Shown here piece by piece: positions 47,397-58,989 of a stretch of DNA of 64,000 nucleotides. Positions within the stretch are counted from its first letter, which is position 1, and the number at the start of each line of letters is the position of its first letter. The translations under genes were made by a program, and so were the position numbers. The notes below the pieces were generated by a model. It was not told the origin of the DNA, made no database searches, and saw nothing but the letters and a program-made list of their open reading frames with translations. Source of the DNA: Sindora glabra (taxonomy: Eukaryota > Streptophyta > Magnoliopsida > Fabales > Fabaceae); NCBI GenBank assembly GCA_020226215.1, contig CM035232.1, positions 20,992,316 through 21,056,315 of the forward strand, read 5' to 3'.

Positions 47397-48995
47397 GGTA
47401 GCTTTGATTCTGAGATTGAGGAAGATGGTGTTGCTCTGATTTGCACCGGTTTTGCCTTTGCAGTTACCCTAGCTAGGTATAGTAATAAGGATAACAAATA
47501 TTTTACACAATTTTAAATATATTTTGATCAATAAAATTAATAATTTTTTTATTAAATGAATGAGAGTAATAATTTATGTTTGTCTTCTAAATCTAAATCT
47601 AAGTACATGGGTAAAAATATTATATAAATTTTTATATTAAATTTTATTTATTAAAATATCATTATTTAGTTTATTATATTTTCAAATTGCAAAAATTATT
47701 TAAAAATATTATTATTACATAATTAATTAAAAATAGATATTTGGCAACCTTCAATTGAATAAAATTTTGTGTATTTGATTCATGTATGTCACTATAAAAT
47801 ATAAAAATTAATTTTAAAGCTCACGCTTGACAATAAAAAAGATATAAGTAATTACACTAATCATAAATAATTCAAGATTATATATACTTGTTTTTTAAAA
47901 TTATATATCTTGCCATTTATCAAATCAAATAAAAAAGAATTTATATTAATTGAAAGATGATGAGAGATATAAAAAATAACAATTAAAGACAATCAATTTG
48001 ACACTAAAATATAAAAGGATTTTAAACCAAGAGCCTTTAATTTAAGTGACATTCAATGTCCCTTTAAAGTTTTATCTTTCATTATATTTAAGATTTGATC
48101 TCTAATTATTATATGTGTGCATCTAGTGATTTAACCATTCTTACTATTACAAAAGAAGAAAAAGAAGAAGAGAATTTTAAGTATTGCAATTTGGTTAAAT
48201 GTATTGTCCAAAAGGAAGCCAATGATTACTCGGTGTGTAAAATGCACTTCTAAAATCCGTTTTTATGGCGCGTGGATGTCACTCGCATTCTTCTTATCAC
48301 GCACTTTTAAAATTTTTCTTATAATAATCGACCTTAAATTATGGCAAATCATAATATAAGTAAAGTTTTAATTATGAATTAGTATATTTCAATTGCAATA
48401 AATCATGATTGATTAGAAATTTAAACAAAATATTTTTTAGTTAATTTTCTATTAAATCTTATTTTTAATTAAATAAATATCTTTCATCAAGTTAGTTATT
48501 CAGAACATCATTTTAATATTTTAAAATATTATAATTATAATTAAAAAATTCATTCAATCAAATTAGAAAGATAATTTAGATATTATAGTTATAATTAAAA
48601 AATTTATTTGATCAAATTAATAAGATAATTGATTGAATAAAAAGTATGAATTTTTTTGTAAATAATAATTATTACTAATTATTTTTAATAATTAATTTTA
48701 AAATTATAAAAAGCATGAATTGTTTTTATAAAAAAATAGTTTAAATTCTAAAATCATAGTTGGTCACTAATTCATATCAATTAAATGAAAGTGGAGTCTG
48801 TCAATTAATTTATTTTGATTTCAAAAACTCTCATCTACTAAAAAAATGTTTAATGGGGAAATTTTTCATTAATTTTGATATGTAAAAGACAATTCAATAT
48901 TGAGTATGTATTTTTAAGTCGATTTCCTACTTGTTTTGCTCTATCCTCTAAATTTAGATTTAATTTTTTTCTACGTAAGTATATTTCTAAATGAT
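47397..48995. other. Upstream flank of the membrane-protein gene and AT-rich intergenic
   Basis: 47397-47480 should hold the 5' untranslated region and core promoter of the minus-strand gene. It resembles 35822-35900 around GAGGAAGATGGTGTTGCT / GAGGAAGATGAAGCTGCT. The rest is AT-rich and featureless. Confidence 0.45.
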
Positions 48996-49025
48996 CATTA
49001 TAACAATTTAGGGATATACTGAACG

Positions 49026-49735
49026 ACGCCTATACAAATGATAAAGTTTCAATTATTCGTATAGGCTTCTAGAAATTTAATTTTTTAAAAAAATAAAAAA
49101 AATCTATACAAACAACATTTGTCGCCTATATAGACATGTAATATATATAAACAGAAGTTATACAGACGATAGGATCATTGTATAGGTTCCCTAAAACAAA
49201 AACTTAAAGGACTTATATAGGCGACAGTGTCCTTACTGTCATTTATATAGAGGCCTATAACTTTTTAAAAAAAACACATGTGAGGACCTATACAAATCAT
49301 AACATCATCTGTATAGCCTAACTATGTATAGAGTGAGCCTATACAAACCATAATATCATCTATATAGGTCCCCACTTATACAAATGACCTAGTGGTTTAT
49401 ATACAGACCACATGCTTGGTCTATATAGACTAGGGATATATAAATAACATTATGATTTGTATAGACCCACTCTATATAAACCACACATTAGTGGTCTGTA
49501 TAGAACTGGATTATACAGACAAAATTATTATCTATATAAGTTCTCTTAAATTTTCTTACTCAAAAAATTTTAAAGGAATCTATGCAGACAACCTTGTCAT
49601 TTGTATAATCTTGCTCTATACAAACCATATATGGGTGACTTATACAAACCATAATGTTATCTGTATAGGCCGAGCCTATACAAACCACACATATGGTCTG
49701 TATTGACAATATTATGATCTATATAAGTTACCCAT
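49026..49735 (+). repeat. Left subterminal repeat block of the foldback element
   Basis: At least fifteen copies of a short motif like CCTATACAAATGACA, alternating with its complement TCATCTGTATAGGTC. It forms many small hairpins and gives an alternating palindrome. Related block in the right arm at 55110-56110. Dense subterminal motifs in both orientations are typical of CACTA elements. Confidence 0.85.
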
Positions 49736-50699
49736 ATAGATGTAAAATATTTTAAACTCTTTATTTAAATATTAATATCATACTCTTAGTATAAATATAT
49801 GTAAAATCTTATTTCACATCCTCAAAGGAGAAAAAAATTTCTTTATTTTTTTAACTTATTTGATTATATAAAAATTAGTCATTTAAAAGTAATTTTGTAA
49901 TCAAGATTATTTCTAAGATAAAAATTATGAGTAAAAATTTTTCATTCAAAAATAATAATTAATTAGTATTATCAATTATAAAATATCAAATTATAATTAT
50001 TTTTAAATTAATTATTTATAATTAGCTATTTTAAAAACCATTTCTTATATAAAATTATTTTAAAAGATATCTTATCATTTCAATCATCTTAAAATTTAGA
50101 GGAATGAATTAAAATAAAAAATTAAATATTTTTTAAAATTATTTTTTGTAAGAAATAATTTCAAATATAATTGTTGAGCATTATTATTTTGTATTAGTGC
50201 ACTAGAAAAATATTATAAATTAATGTTTAATCATTAGATTTAAAAATAAAAATATTATTTTCATTTATTAGTCTGGCATTAACTTTGGTTGTAAAGTTAG
50301 ATTTCAAAAGTTAAATTTGTATAAATGCACTAAAAAAATTAATAGCACTAACTTTTTTAATCATTAATGATTTGAATGAAAAAATAATAAATAAAAAAGT
50401 AATTTAACTCAAAATATTTATTAAACATCAATATAATTATTAGGTATATCTAAAGTACATGGTGATAAGAATGATAATAAAGTAGAGTTAGAGGATATCA
50501 ACTTTTTTTTTAACCAATATTCAATTATCGAAGATAATATATCAACTTGTGCCAGTCCTCTTTATTAAGAATAATATTTGTATCATCATGATATTTCACA
50601 ATGTTCCATAAGAGTTAAAATTACTTAACATCTTCCACCAAAAAGAAATTACTTAACATAATTTGAAAGATACATTTCTTACAGTGTACACTTCATTCT

Positions 50700-51737
50700 T
50701 TTGATTTTAATAATGTGACCAAATATTTTTATTCATAATTGGATGGAGATTGACAAGTATCCTTTTATATTTATATTATGAATAAATTTATTTAATAAAA
50801 TTTAGTGATATATTTTTCATATATTTTCCAGCATTGTATTTTAAATCTTTGAATTTAAGGAAGAACTAATAGAGATCTTTTTTTCCTTTGAAAAATATAA
50901 GAACAAAATAATTAATACATTGATATTGAAAGATAAAAAATTATTCTAATATATCATTTTTAAATTCAATGGAATTCTAAAGTACAAGAAAAAGTTTAGT
51001 TAAGTAGATTTTTCTTGTTTAATCATTTTTTATTATTAATATGATATATAAAGATCCCTACTACAAATATATCATAATTGCAATTTTTTAGAATAATTTC
51101 TTTACTAAGTTAAAGATCTAATTTAACTAAATTATTTTACTATATATCATACATTTCAATTCTTATATCATATTTTTTAAAAAAATAATTTTAAATCTAA
51201 TTATAATTATAAAATGGATATTATGTATTAAATTTTAATACTTTTATAATTTTTATTAAATATTAAAACTAATTTTAAATTAATTTAGATTTTGTTTAGG
51301 TTTATGTATGGTTCCACTTTTTTATCAATTTTTTTTATATATTTATCTTTATATTCACCCAACTATTTAATGTTCACATGTCAATATCATTGACATACAT
51401 GTATATATATGTAAAATAATTTCTATTGTAAAATAAAATTAATATAATTGAAAATTTTAATTTAAAAATTAAAAACATATTTATTTTTCATGTTGCTTTA
51501 CTATACAATTTACTAATTATTTCTCTTTATTTTAATGATCCATTGCACATTTTTCTTCTTCTTTTTTTACATATTCACTCTCATTTTGTATAATTTAGAT
51601 GCTAAGTTTAGAAATAATTAAACTTGTATAAAATTGTTTAAATGAGTTATAAATATAATTTAACTTAATTCTATTTTTAATTCTTATGTTACCCTACAAC
51701 ACACCATTATGGGTCCTTTTCCTTTTTTTTTGCTTTA
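50700..51737. other. Segment present only in the left arm (about 1 kb)
   Basis: The right arm passes directly from the equivalent of GTRTACACTTCRTTCTTTT to TTTTTTTACATATTAGTGG. In the left arm these are separated by about 1.04 kb of AT-rich DNA. CTTCATT occurs at both borders. It could be an insertion in the left arm or a microhomology deletion from the right. No transposon ends or coding sequence are recognised. Confidence 0.55.
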
Positions 51738-52469
51738 CTTCATTTTTTTTACATATTAGTGGCTAATATCATTAAAAAATACATATATGATGTCATATAT
51801 TTACATTTATTATGAAAGGCTATTTTTAATATGTTAAAAAATAAATTATTAAGTATTAATTAAAATAATTAATTATATAATATATTCAATGAAAGTGTTT
51901 AAAAATTAAAATTAAATCTTTTTAATTAATTTTTTCAATGGATTTGTGATATGAATTTTTTAAGCATAATATTTTCACATAAATATACATTAATTGAAAA
52001 CTTGTTAAGCATTCATTGTAGCACTCCTTTTTATTAAACAACTTTTTATTAAACAACTTTTTATTTATATCATTACATAATTTTTCTTTTTTCTTTTATT
52101 TACTTTTTGTTAAACAACTTGTTTTTCAATTTTTAAATAACTCAAAATTTCAAAATTTTAAATTTCTTTACTCTTCTCTATTGTATGTTTTATTTTTCAA
52201 TAAGTTTAAATTTTAATTTAATTGGATTATTTTGATATATGTCATATTATTTAATTATTGTACCATTTGTTCAAAGTTAATTCATTTTAAATCTAAATAT
52301 ATAACTATAAATAAATACAATAAATTAATTTCTAATACAATAAAAAAATTTTCTTGTACATTTAACATAAAAATAATGGACCAAAAACCTAATTTGGCCA
52401 TTAACTCAGTAAGACAAGTAAGTGAAGATCGGACTGGTTTAACCGATTGAATTGGGTGGTTGAACCAGT

Positions 52470-52473
<4 letters not shown>

Positions 52474-52539
<66 letters not shown>
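52474..52539. repeat. (AT)n microsatellite in the foldback left arm
   Basis: A 66-bp AT run. The matching site in the right arm (about 53742-53755) has only a short TATATAT stretch, so the run expanded after the arms formed. Confidence 0.95.
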
Positions 52540-52542
<3 letters not shown>

Positions 52543-53039
52543 AATAGATTAAATCTATTTAATTTATGCAAGCATATTTTTAAAATACAATAAATAAACC
52601 TTAATTTTATCATAATTATAAAATAAAGTTTAAGCATTATCATCATATAAACTAGAAAGCTACTCTCATAATTTTAAAAAATATTCAATCATAATTTTAA
52701 GAGTTGTTTAATTATAATATTAAAACTATTAATTTATTAAAATACAATAGGAGTGGTATTAAAATTTCAGTATTACAACAAAATGAGAAATTTTTTCATA
52801 ATTACAAACATTCAACACAATTTAAAATAATTTTATAATATTAAAATTATACTTCATTTTAATTTATTAAAAATTTTAAATTTGTTATTATAAGTAGAGA
52901 CAATATTTATTAAATAAGAATGATTTAATTATTACATAAAGTATAATTTAATATAAATTATCTAAAAAATGTTAAATAAAGGTAATGGGAACAAAAGAAA
53001 GGTCTTATATAAATGAAATGCAATTTCTTATATAAGCTC

Positions 53040-53245
53040 GTGTTACCTCAAGTAGTCAATGGAGAGTATAGTAGCTCCAGTGGCATGGGTTCGATCCTCT
53101 TGCATAGCATTGTGACTTATATTTTGGTGATTTAAGTGGCGGGAAGAGCGAATTTGCAAAATATAAGTCATAATGTTGTGCAAGAAGATTGAACCCATGC
53201 CACTAAAGCTACCACACTTTCACTAACTACTTGACTTGACACAAG
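53040..53245. repeat. Centre of the palindrome, with tRNA-like promoter motifs
   Basis: CAGTGGCATGGGTTCGATCCTCTTGC on the left faces GTAAGAAGATTGAACCCATGCCACT-type sequence on the right, and ATAAGTC/GACTTAT pairs run up to a spacer of about 30 bp. GGTTCGATCC is a perfect pol III B-box, and TAGCTCCAGTGG or AAGTAGTCAATGG resembles an A-box. A SINE or tRNA-derived sequence may therefore have been incorporated before the arms were inverted. Confidence 0.5.
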
Positions 53246-55109
53246 CTTATGTAAGGAATTGGATTTTATTTATATAAGACCTTTCTTTTGTCCCTATTAC
53301 CTTTATTTAATTTTTTTTAGATAATTTATATTAAATTATACTTTATGTAATAGTTAAATCATCCTTATTTAATAAATATCATCTCTACTTATAATAACAA
53401 ATTTAAAATTTTTAATAAATTGAAATGAAGTATAATTTTAATATTATAAAATTATTTTAAATTGTGTTCAATGTTTGTAATTATGGAAAATTTCTCATTT
53501 TACTATAATATTGAAATTTTAATACTACTTCCTATTATATTTTAATAAATTAATAATTTTAATATTACAATTGAATAACTCTTAAAATTATGATTGAATA
53601 GATTTTAAAATTATGATAGTAGCTTTCTAGTTTATATGATGATAATGCTTAAACTTTATTTTATAATTATGATAAAATTAATGTTTATTTATTGTATTTT
53701 AAAAATATACTTGTATAAATTAAGTAGATTTAATCTTTTCAAATATATATAAATGTTGACTAGTTCAACCACTCGATTCAATCAGTTAAATTAGTTTGAC
53801 CTTCACCCACTTGTCTTGCTAAGTTAATGACGGGACTAGGTTTTCAGTTTATTGTTTTTATGTTAAATGTGCAAAATTACAAAGTATTAGAATTTAATTT
53901 ATTGTATTTATTTATATTTACATATCTAGATTTAAAATGAATTAACTTTGAACATATGGTACAATAATTAAATAATATGACATATATCAAAATAATCAAA
54001 TTAAATTAAATTTTAAACTTATTGAAAAATAAAACATACAATAGAGAAAAATAAAAAAAATTAAACAATTGAATTTTTTACTTATTTAAAAATTGAAAAA
54101 CAATGAAAATATATGACATTATATATGTATTATTTAATGATATTAGCCACTAATATGTAAAAAAAAATGAAAAGAACGAAGTGTATACTGTAAAAGATGT
54201 ATCTTTCAAATTATGTTAAGTAGTTTTTTTTTTTTTGATGGAAGATGTTAAGTAGTTTTAACTCCTATGGAACATTGTGAAATATCATGATGATACAAAT
54301 GTTATTCTTAATAAAGAGGTATGACACAGGTTGATATATTATTTTTGATAATTAAATATGGGTTAAAAAAAGTTGATATGCTCTAACTTTACTTCATTAT
54401 CATTCCTATCACTATATACTTTAGAGATACCTAATAATTATATTGATGTTCAATAAATATTTTGAGTTAAATTACTTTTTTATTTATTATTTTTTCATTT
54501 AAATCATTAATGGTAAAAAAAAGTTTGTGCTATTAATTTTTTTAGTGCACTTATACAAATTTAACTTTTGAAACCTAACTTTACAACCAAAGTTAATGTT
54601 AGACTAATAGATGAAAATAATATTTTTATTTCTAAATATGATGATTAAACATTAATTTATAATATTTTTTAGTGCACTAATACAAAATAATAATGCTTAA
54701 CAATTATATTTGAAATTATTTCTTACAAAAAATAATTTTAAAAAATATTTAATTTTTTATTTTAATTCATTCCTCTGAATTTTAAGATGATTGAAATGAT
54801 AAGATATCTTTTAAAATAATTTTGAATAAGAAATAGTTTTTAAAATAGCTAATTAAAAATAATTATAATTTGATATTTATAATTGATAATACTAATTAAT
54901 TGTTGTTTTTTAATGAAAAATTTTTATTCATAATTTTTATCTTAGAAACAATTTTGATTACAAAGTTACTTTTAAACAATTAATTTTTATATAATCAAAT
55001 AAGTTAAAAAAATAAAGAAAAAGTTTTTTCTTTCTTGAGGATGTGAAATAAGATTTAATAAGAAAATTTTTTTACACTAAGAGTATGATATTAATATTTA
55101 AATAGTATG

Positions 55110-56110
55110 GGTAATCTATACAGATCACAATATCATTTGTATAGACCAAGCCTATACAGACCACACATGTAATTTGTATAAAGCCGGTCTATACAAACGA
55201 CAAGTCGCTTGTATAGATCCCCTCAAAATTTCCCAAGTAAGAATATTTAGGGGAACCTATACAAATGACAATTTTGTCTATATAACCTAATTCTATACAA
55301 ACCATTCATGTGATTTATATAGAATAACTCTATACAAATGATAATATCATCTACATAACCCTAGTCTATACAAACCATTCATGTGGTCTATATAGAACAA
55401 GTCTATACAAATGATAATATCATCTATATAACCCTAGTCTATATAGACCATATATGTGGACTGTTTGTGCCCACTTTGTACAGATCACATGAGTGGTTTG
55501 TATAAAGCAAGGCTATATAGATAATATTATGGTTTGTATAGATCCTCACATGTATTAGGGATGTAAAACGGATGGACTGAACTGGATACGGACCAGTCCG
55601 TTTTAGCTCGGTCCGTTTAGGTTCGATCCGTTTTATCTGTTAAAAAAATGGACTAAATGTAAGAAGTCTGTATCCTTAAGGATACGAATGGACCAGTCCG
55701 CAGATTTTAATTGTAAGTTCGTGGATCGGTCCGTATCCGCCCGGTCCGTGCAGATTTTAATCCGTCCGGACTGGTCCATATTACCTGTAAAAAAAATGGA
55801 CCAAATTTTAGGTGGTCCAAGTCCGTAAAAACCCATAAAATCTACAGACCGGTCTGCGAACTTCGGTCCATTTTATACCCCTAACATGTATTTTAAAAAA
55901 AATTATGGACACCTATATAGACGACATTGTTATCTATATAGGTCTTCTCAAGTTTCTATTTTGTGAGACCTACATAGATAACCCAATTGTTTATATAGCT
56001 CTTATATATACAGACCATATGTCCATATAGATAGGTTTTTTTAATTTTTTTAAAATCAAATTTTTTAATGCCTATACAAATGACCGAAACTTTGTTATTT
56101 GTATAAGTGT
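55110..56110 (-). repeat. Right subterminal repeat block of the foldback element
   Basis: The same CTATACAAATGAYA / TCATCTRTATAG motifs as the left block, in mirror order, interrupted by the hAT-type MITE at 55556-55883. Confidence 0.85.
55556..55883. mobile_element. hAT-type MITE, 328 bp, perfect 8-bp target duplication
   Basis: Flanked by ACATGTAT at 55548-55555 and 55884-55891. The ends are TAGGGATGTAAAACGGA and, reverse-complemented, TAGGGGTATAAAATGGA. The interior is much GC-richer than its surroundings and is packed with GGACCGGTCCGT-like motifs in both orientations. An 8-bp duplication with TAGGG ends fits the hAT superfamily. The left arm of the surrounding palindrome preserves the empty site (AAAAACACATGTGAGGACC near 49270), which proves insertion after the arms formed. 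Confidence 0.9.
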
Positions 56111-56139
56111 CATCTGTATATTCACAAATTGTTGTAATA

Positions 56140-57330
56140 AATTTAGAGTAAGTTCCCATCATTGAAATATTATCATTGAATTTCACTTATCATTAATTAT
56201 TTTCTCACCAACTCATTTGTCATTTATAAATAAAATATTATTTTTTGTAATATTTTCATATATTTTACAATTATTTCATAAATTTTTTAAAAATTTTCAA
56301 ACATTTTTTAAATAAATTCAATGAAAATTTTATTTTTTAAATACATACTTAATTGAGCAATCAGTACACTAATTAATATTATATTTGATTAGTTTTAACT
56401 ACTAATAATTTTTTTTATTTTTTGAATTATTTAATGTATTAATTGAAAAATTATACTTTTTAAATTTTTTTCTTTTAAATCATACTTAACTTGCGCTTGA
56501 TTAATACATATGTCTATTTGGGTTTTATTTGTATAAAAAATATAAATTTTTATCATGCATAATATATTTCAAATGTATTAAATCATCAATTCTTGATTAT
56601 TTACATATTGATAGAAAAATAGATTAATTTTATTTTGTTTTACATTGATAGTGCACAATATATCTTGGATGCATAATATAAAATATGAGATAAAACTTAA
56701 ATTCAATTTATATAATATTTAAGAGCATTTTATCTTTTAACTTTGTGTTTCTTCTAAATTAAATAGTACTTCTTTACATAAAATGTCTATTTTCAAAATA
56801 ATATATATAACACATAATTAAATCTAACATGCTTTGATGTCTTTCTATTTAACATAATTATAATTAGTCTTTTCAGACGCACGACTTCTTTTTTTTTTAA
56901 AAAAAAATCATTGAAAACTTTAGTCATTGCTACTTTGCTAATTATTAGCTATAATTATTACTTGATTTAACAGTAACATTTTCCTACAAAGTCAACATAT
57001 AGAATTAAATATATTGTTTAATTCATATAATTGAATCAAAAGAAATCTTATTACAAATTAATTAGATCCTATTAGAAAATCTAGCTAATGACATTATTAG
57101 TTCTCATTAATTTATCTCATGCTAATTTTAATGGTGGCTTTCAAGAATTCATTGTTACTTCTAATATATTTTCACTTTACTAGAAAACTCTGATCCTTTA
57201 TAAAGAGTTTGTGTATGTTAAAAGAGGAAGAGGAAACACATTAAAGGAGCAAATAAGAGTTCGTACTAGTGAAAGAAAAATAGAAGAACACGTTAAGAGA
57301 AAAAGAGAAATTGATTAGAAAAATTAATTA
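56140..57330. other. AT-rich intergenic, nothing recognised
   Basis: No coding or RNA feature. A purine-rich tract at 57220-57330 leads into the tandem repeats that follow. Confidence 0.45.
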
Positions 57331-57339
57331 AAATAGATA

Positions 57340-57970
57340 AAAGATAATTATAAGAAGTTACAAACATGAAATAGGATAGTTTTTTAATTACTATTTGAAA
57401 TAAATGTAAGATTACAGAATTGTCTTCACTTTATCTAATTGTGAAAAAGTTACAAACACAAAATAAGGAAAATTTTCTAATTAGAATTTCAATTTAAAAT
57501 AAATACATGAGAGAGAGAGAAGAAGAAAAAAAAAATTGATAGAGATAATTTTAAGAAGTTACAAAATTAAAATAAAGATATTTTTTTAATTACTACTTGA
57601 AATAAATGTGTGAGAAAGAATAATTACTCAAAATAGATAAGAGATAATTGTGAAAAATTGCAAGTTTAAAATAAAAATAATTTTTTGATTATCATTTGAA
57701 ATAAATGCAAGGTTACAAGGTTGACCACATTTTGTCAAATTTGAAATAAATAAATATTATTTTTTTGAAAATAGATAAGATATAATTATCAAAAGTTACA
57801 AACTCAAAATAATGTTTTTTTAAGAAATAAATATGCGAGAAAGAGAGAAAAATAGTTAAAACAATTAAGAGATAATTGTAGAAAGTTACAAATTTAAAAT
57901 AAGGACAATTGTTTAATTAATTTTGAAATAAATTTGAGATTACAAAGCTGTCCTTATTTTATCAAATTTA
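57340..57970. repeat. Six diverged tandem copies, about 100-bp spacing
   Basis: The core AGATAATTGTAAGAAGTTACAAA followed by AAAATAAGGA, and often by TTAATTACTATTTGAAATAAATG, recurs near 57345, 57440, 57542, 57642, 57782 and 57870. Some units add ATTACAGAATTGTC / ATTACAAAGCTGTCC. It lies directly inside the Helitron-like end at 58292, so it may be internal Helitron minisatellite. Confidence 0.7.
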
Positions 57971-58150
57971 AACTACATAAATATTTTTTTGGGAAAAAAA
58001 GGGGAGTCTAACTATCCAAGTTTTGTTAATTGCAATAATAAATTATTCATATAATTACTGTCAAATTGGTAAGTCTAGTGATATTATATTAATACTTTAT
58101 TTTAATGGTTATGAGTTGGAATCAAAATAATATTTTCAAAGATGTAATTT

Positions 58151-58830
58151 ATTTAGTGTATAATTATTTTATATTTAGTGTAGTTAAAAAATTATTATTT
58201 AGTTCTCTTACAAATGAGTGTTATATTTGATTTTTTTATATAAGTAAAAGTGAACATCAAAAGGGACAATTTCCTTCATATAATAGTATAGATATTCATT
58301 TATAAATTATATATACATATAATATTAATATAATTTTAATACATACAATTATAAATATAGGCTAAATTCAATTATTGAATTATTTTTTTTCATGAAGGCC
58401 TTACTTATTAACTTATTTAAAGATTTATTTTAAAATTTTTTGGTTTGTAAAAAGTTTAATGACAAGAGTGGCTCTACCCTCCCAAGGCCTCATTTAGTGT
58501 ATAATTATTTTACATATAAAGTAATTAAAAATTACTAATTAGTCCTTTCATATTCGAAATTAATGAGTGTTATAGTCAATTTTTTGAGAAAACTAAAAAT
58601 GGACACCAAAAGGGGCCAATCCCTTTTATATAATAAAATAGATATTCATTTATAAAATATACATACATATAATATTAATACAATTCTAATACATATAATT
58701 ATAAATATAAACCAAATTTAATTATTGATTTATTTTTTCCATAAAAGCCTTTACTTATTAACTCACTTAATTTTTTTTTTTGTTTGCTTGTAAAAAGTTT
58801 AGGGACAAAAATGACTCTCCCCTCTTAAGG
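58151..58830. repeat. Direct tandem duplication, 341-bp period
   Basis: ATTTAGTGTATAATTATTTTA occurs at 58151 and 58492. Each is followed by the same succession: AATGAGTGTTATA, a GGACA/TGGACACCAAAAGGG block, ATAATARTATAGATATTCATTTATAAA, and TGTAAAAAGTTTA. The copies are about 80% alike. Each carries one Helitron-like 5' end, so the duplication was of a segment that already held it. Confidence 0.75.
58279..58292 (-). other. Helitron-like 5' terminus (minus strand)
   Basis: Read on the minus strand, TCTATACTATTATA followed by AAGGAAATTGTCCCTTTTGATGTTC resembles the TC-beginning 5' ends of many plant Helitrons, where a TCTATACTATTATA start and a 'ggtgtccattt' block are typical. The element would extend to lower coordinates. 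A variant copy lies at 58629-58642. No matching CTRR 3' end with hairpin was found. Confidence 0.45.
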
Positions 58831-58844
58831 TTAGGGATAGCTAG

Positions 58845-58985
58845 AGACCCTTGATAAACCTATTTGGGAGTTATTATGAGACTTATATATCATCTACTAA
58901 ATAGGGATGATAGGACTTGAACTTAAGACCTTTTAGACTAAGTTCAACCACTTGTGTCAACTCATATTGATACTTACTTAAAGGT
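58845..58985 (-). mobile_element. SINE-like, tRNA-derived head
   Basis: On the minus strand, GTTGACACAAGTGGTTGAAC resembles a pol III A-box region and AAGTTCAAGTCC a B-box, about 35 bp apart as in tRNA-derived SINEs. The body follows towards lower coordinates. The tail and target duplication are not clear. Confidence 0.4.
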
Positions 58986-58989
58986 TTAC

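Larger units (their letters stand above)
48996..56139. mobile_element. 7.1-kb near-palindromic foldback element, degenerate CACTA-like ends
   Basis: Two arms of several kb face each other around a loop of about 30 bp near 53124-53153. Paired landmarks: CCTATACAAATGATAAAGTTTC (49032) with its counterpart near 56090; ATTATTAGGTATATCTAAAGTA (50435) with 54415; AGTGGCTAATATCATTAAA (51760) with 54140; CCTAATTTGGCCATTAACT (52389) with 53835. The ends read CATTATAACAATTT (48996) and, reverse-complemented, TATTACAACAATTT (ending 56139). Both are explained by C-to-T changes from CACTACAACAATTT, hence CACTA-like. The flanking triplets are GAT and AAT. No transposase ORF is present. The arms differ by indels, chiefly about 1 kb at 50700-51737 and about 0.3 kb at 51805-52120 found only in the left arm, and a nested MITE found only in the right. 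It is non-autonomous. The superfamily assignment is inference. Confidence 0.75.

Noticed and set aside
49452..49706. 84-codon frame with ICIDxxYINHT-like repeats
   Set aside because: It is the translation of the subterminal repeat motifs of the foldback element, not a protein.
52401..52646. 81-codon frame with a long Tyr/Ile repeat
   Set aside because: It is the translation of the (AT)n microsatellite.
53087..53096. Possible tRNA gene at GGTTCGATCC
   Set aside because: No acceptor stem or cloverleaf can be formed around it; kept only as a SINE-like promoter motif.
57060..57090. CTAG near 57081 as a Helitron 3' end
   Set aside because: No GC-rich hairpin lies at the required distance, so it is not supported as a terminus.
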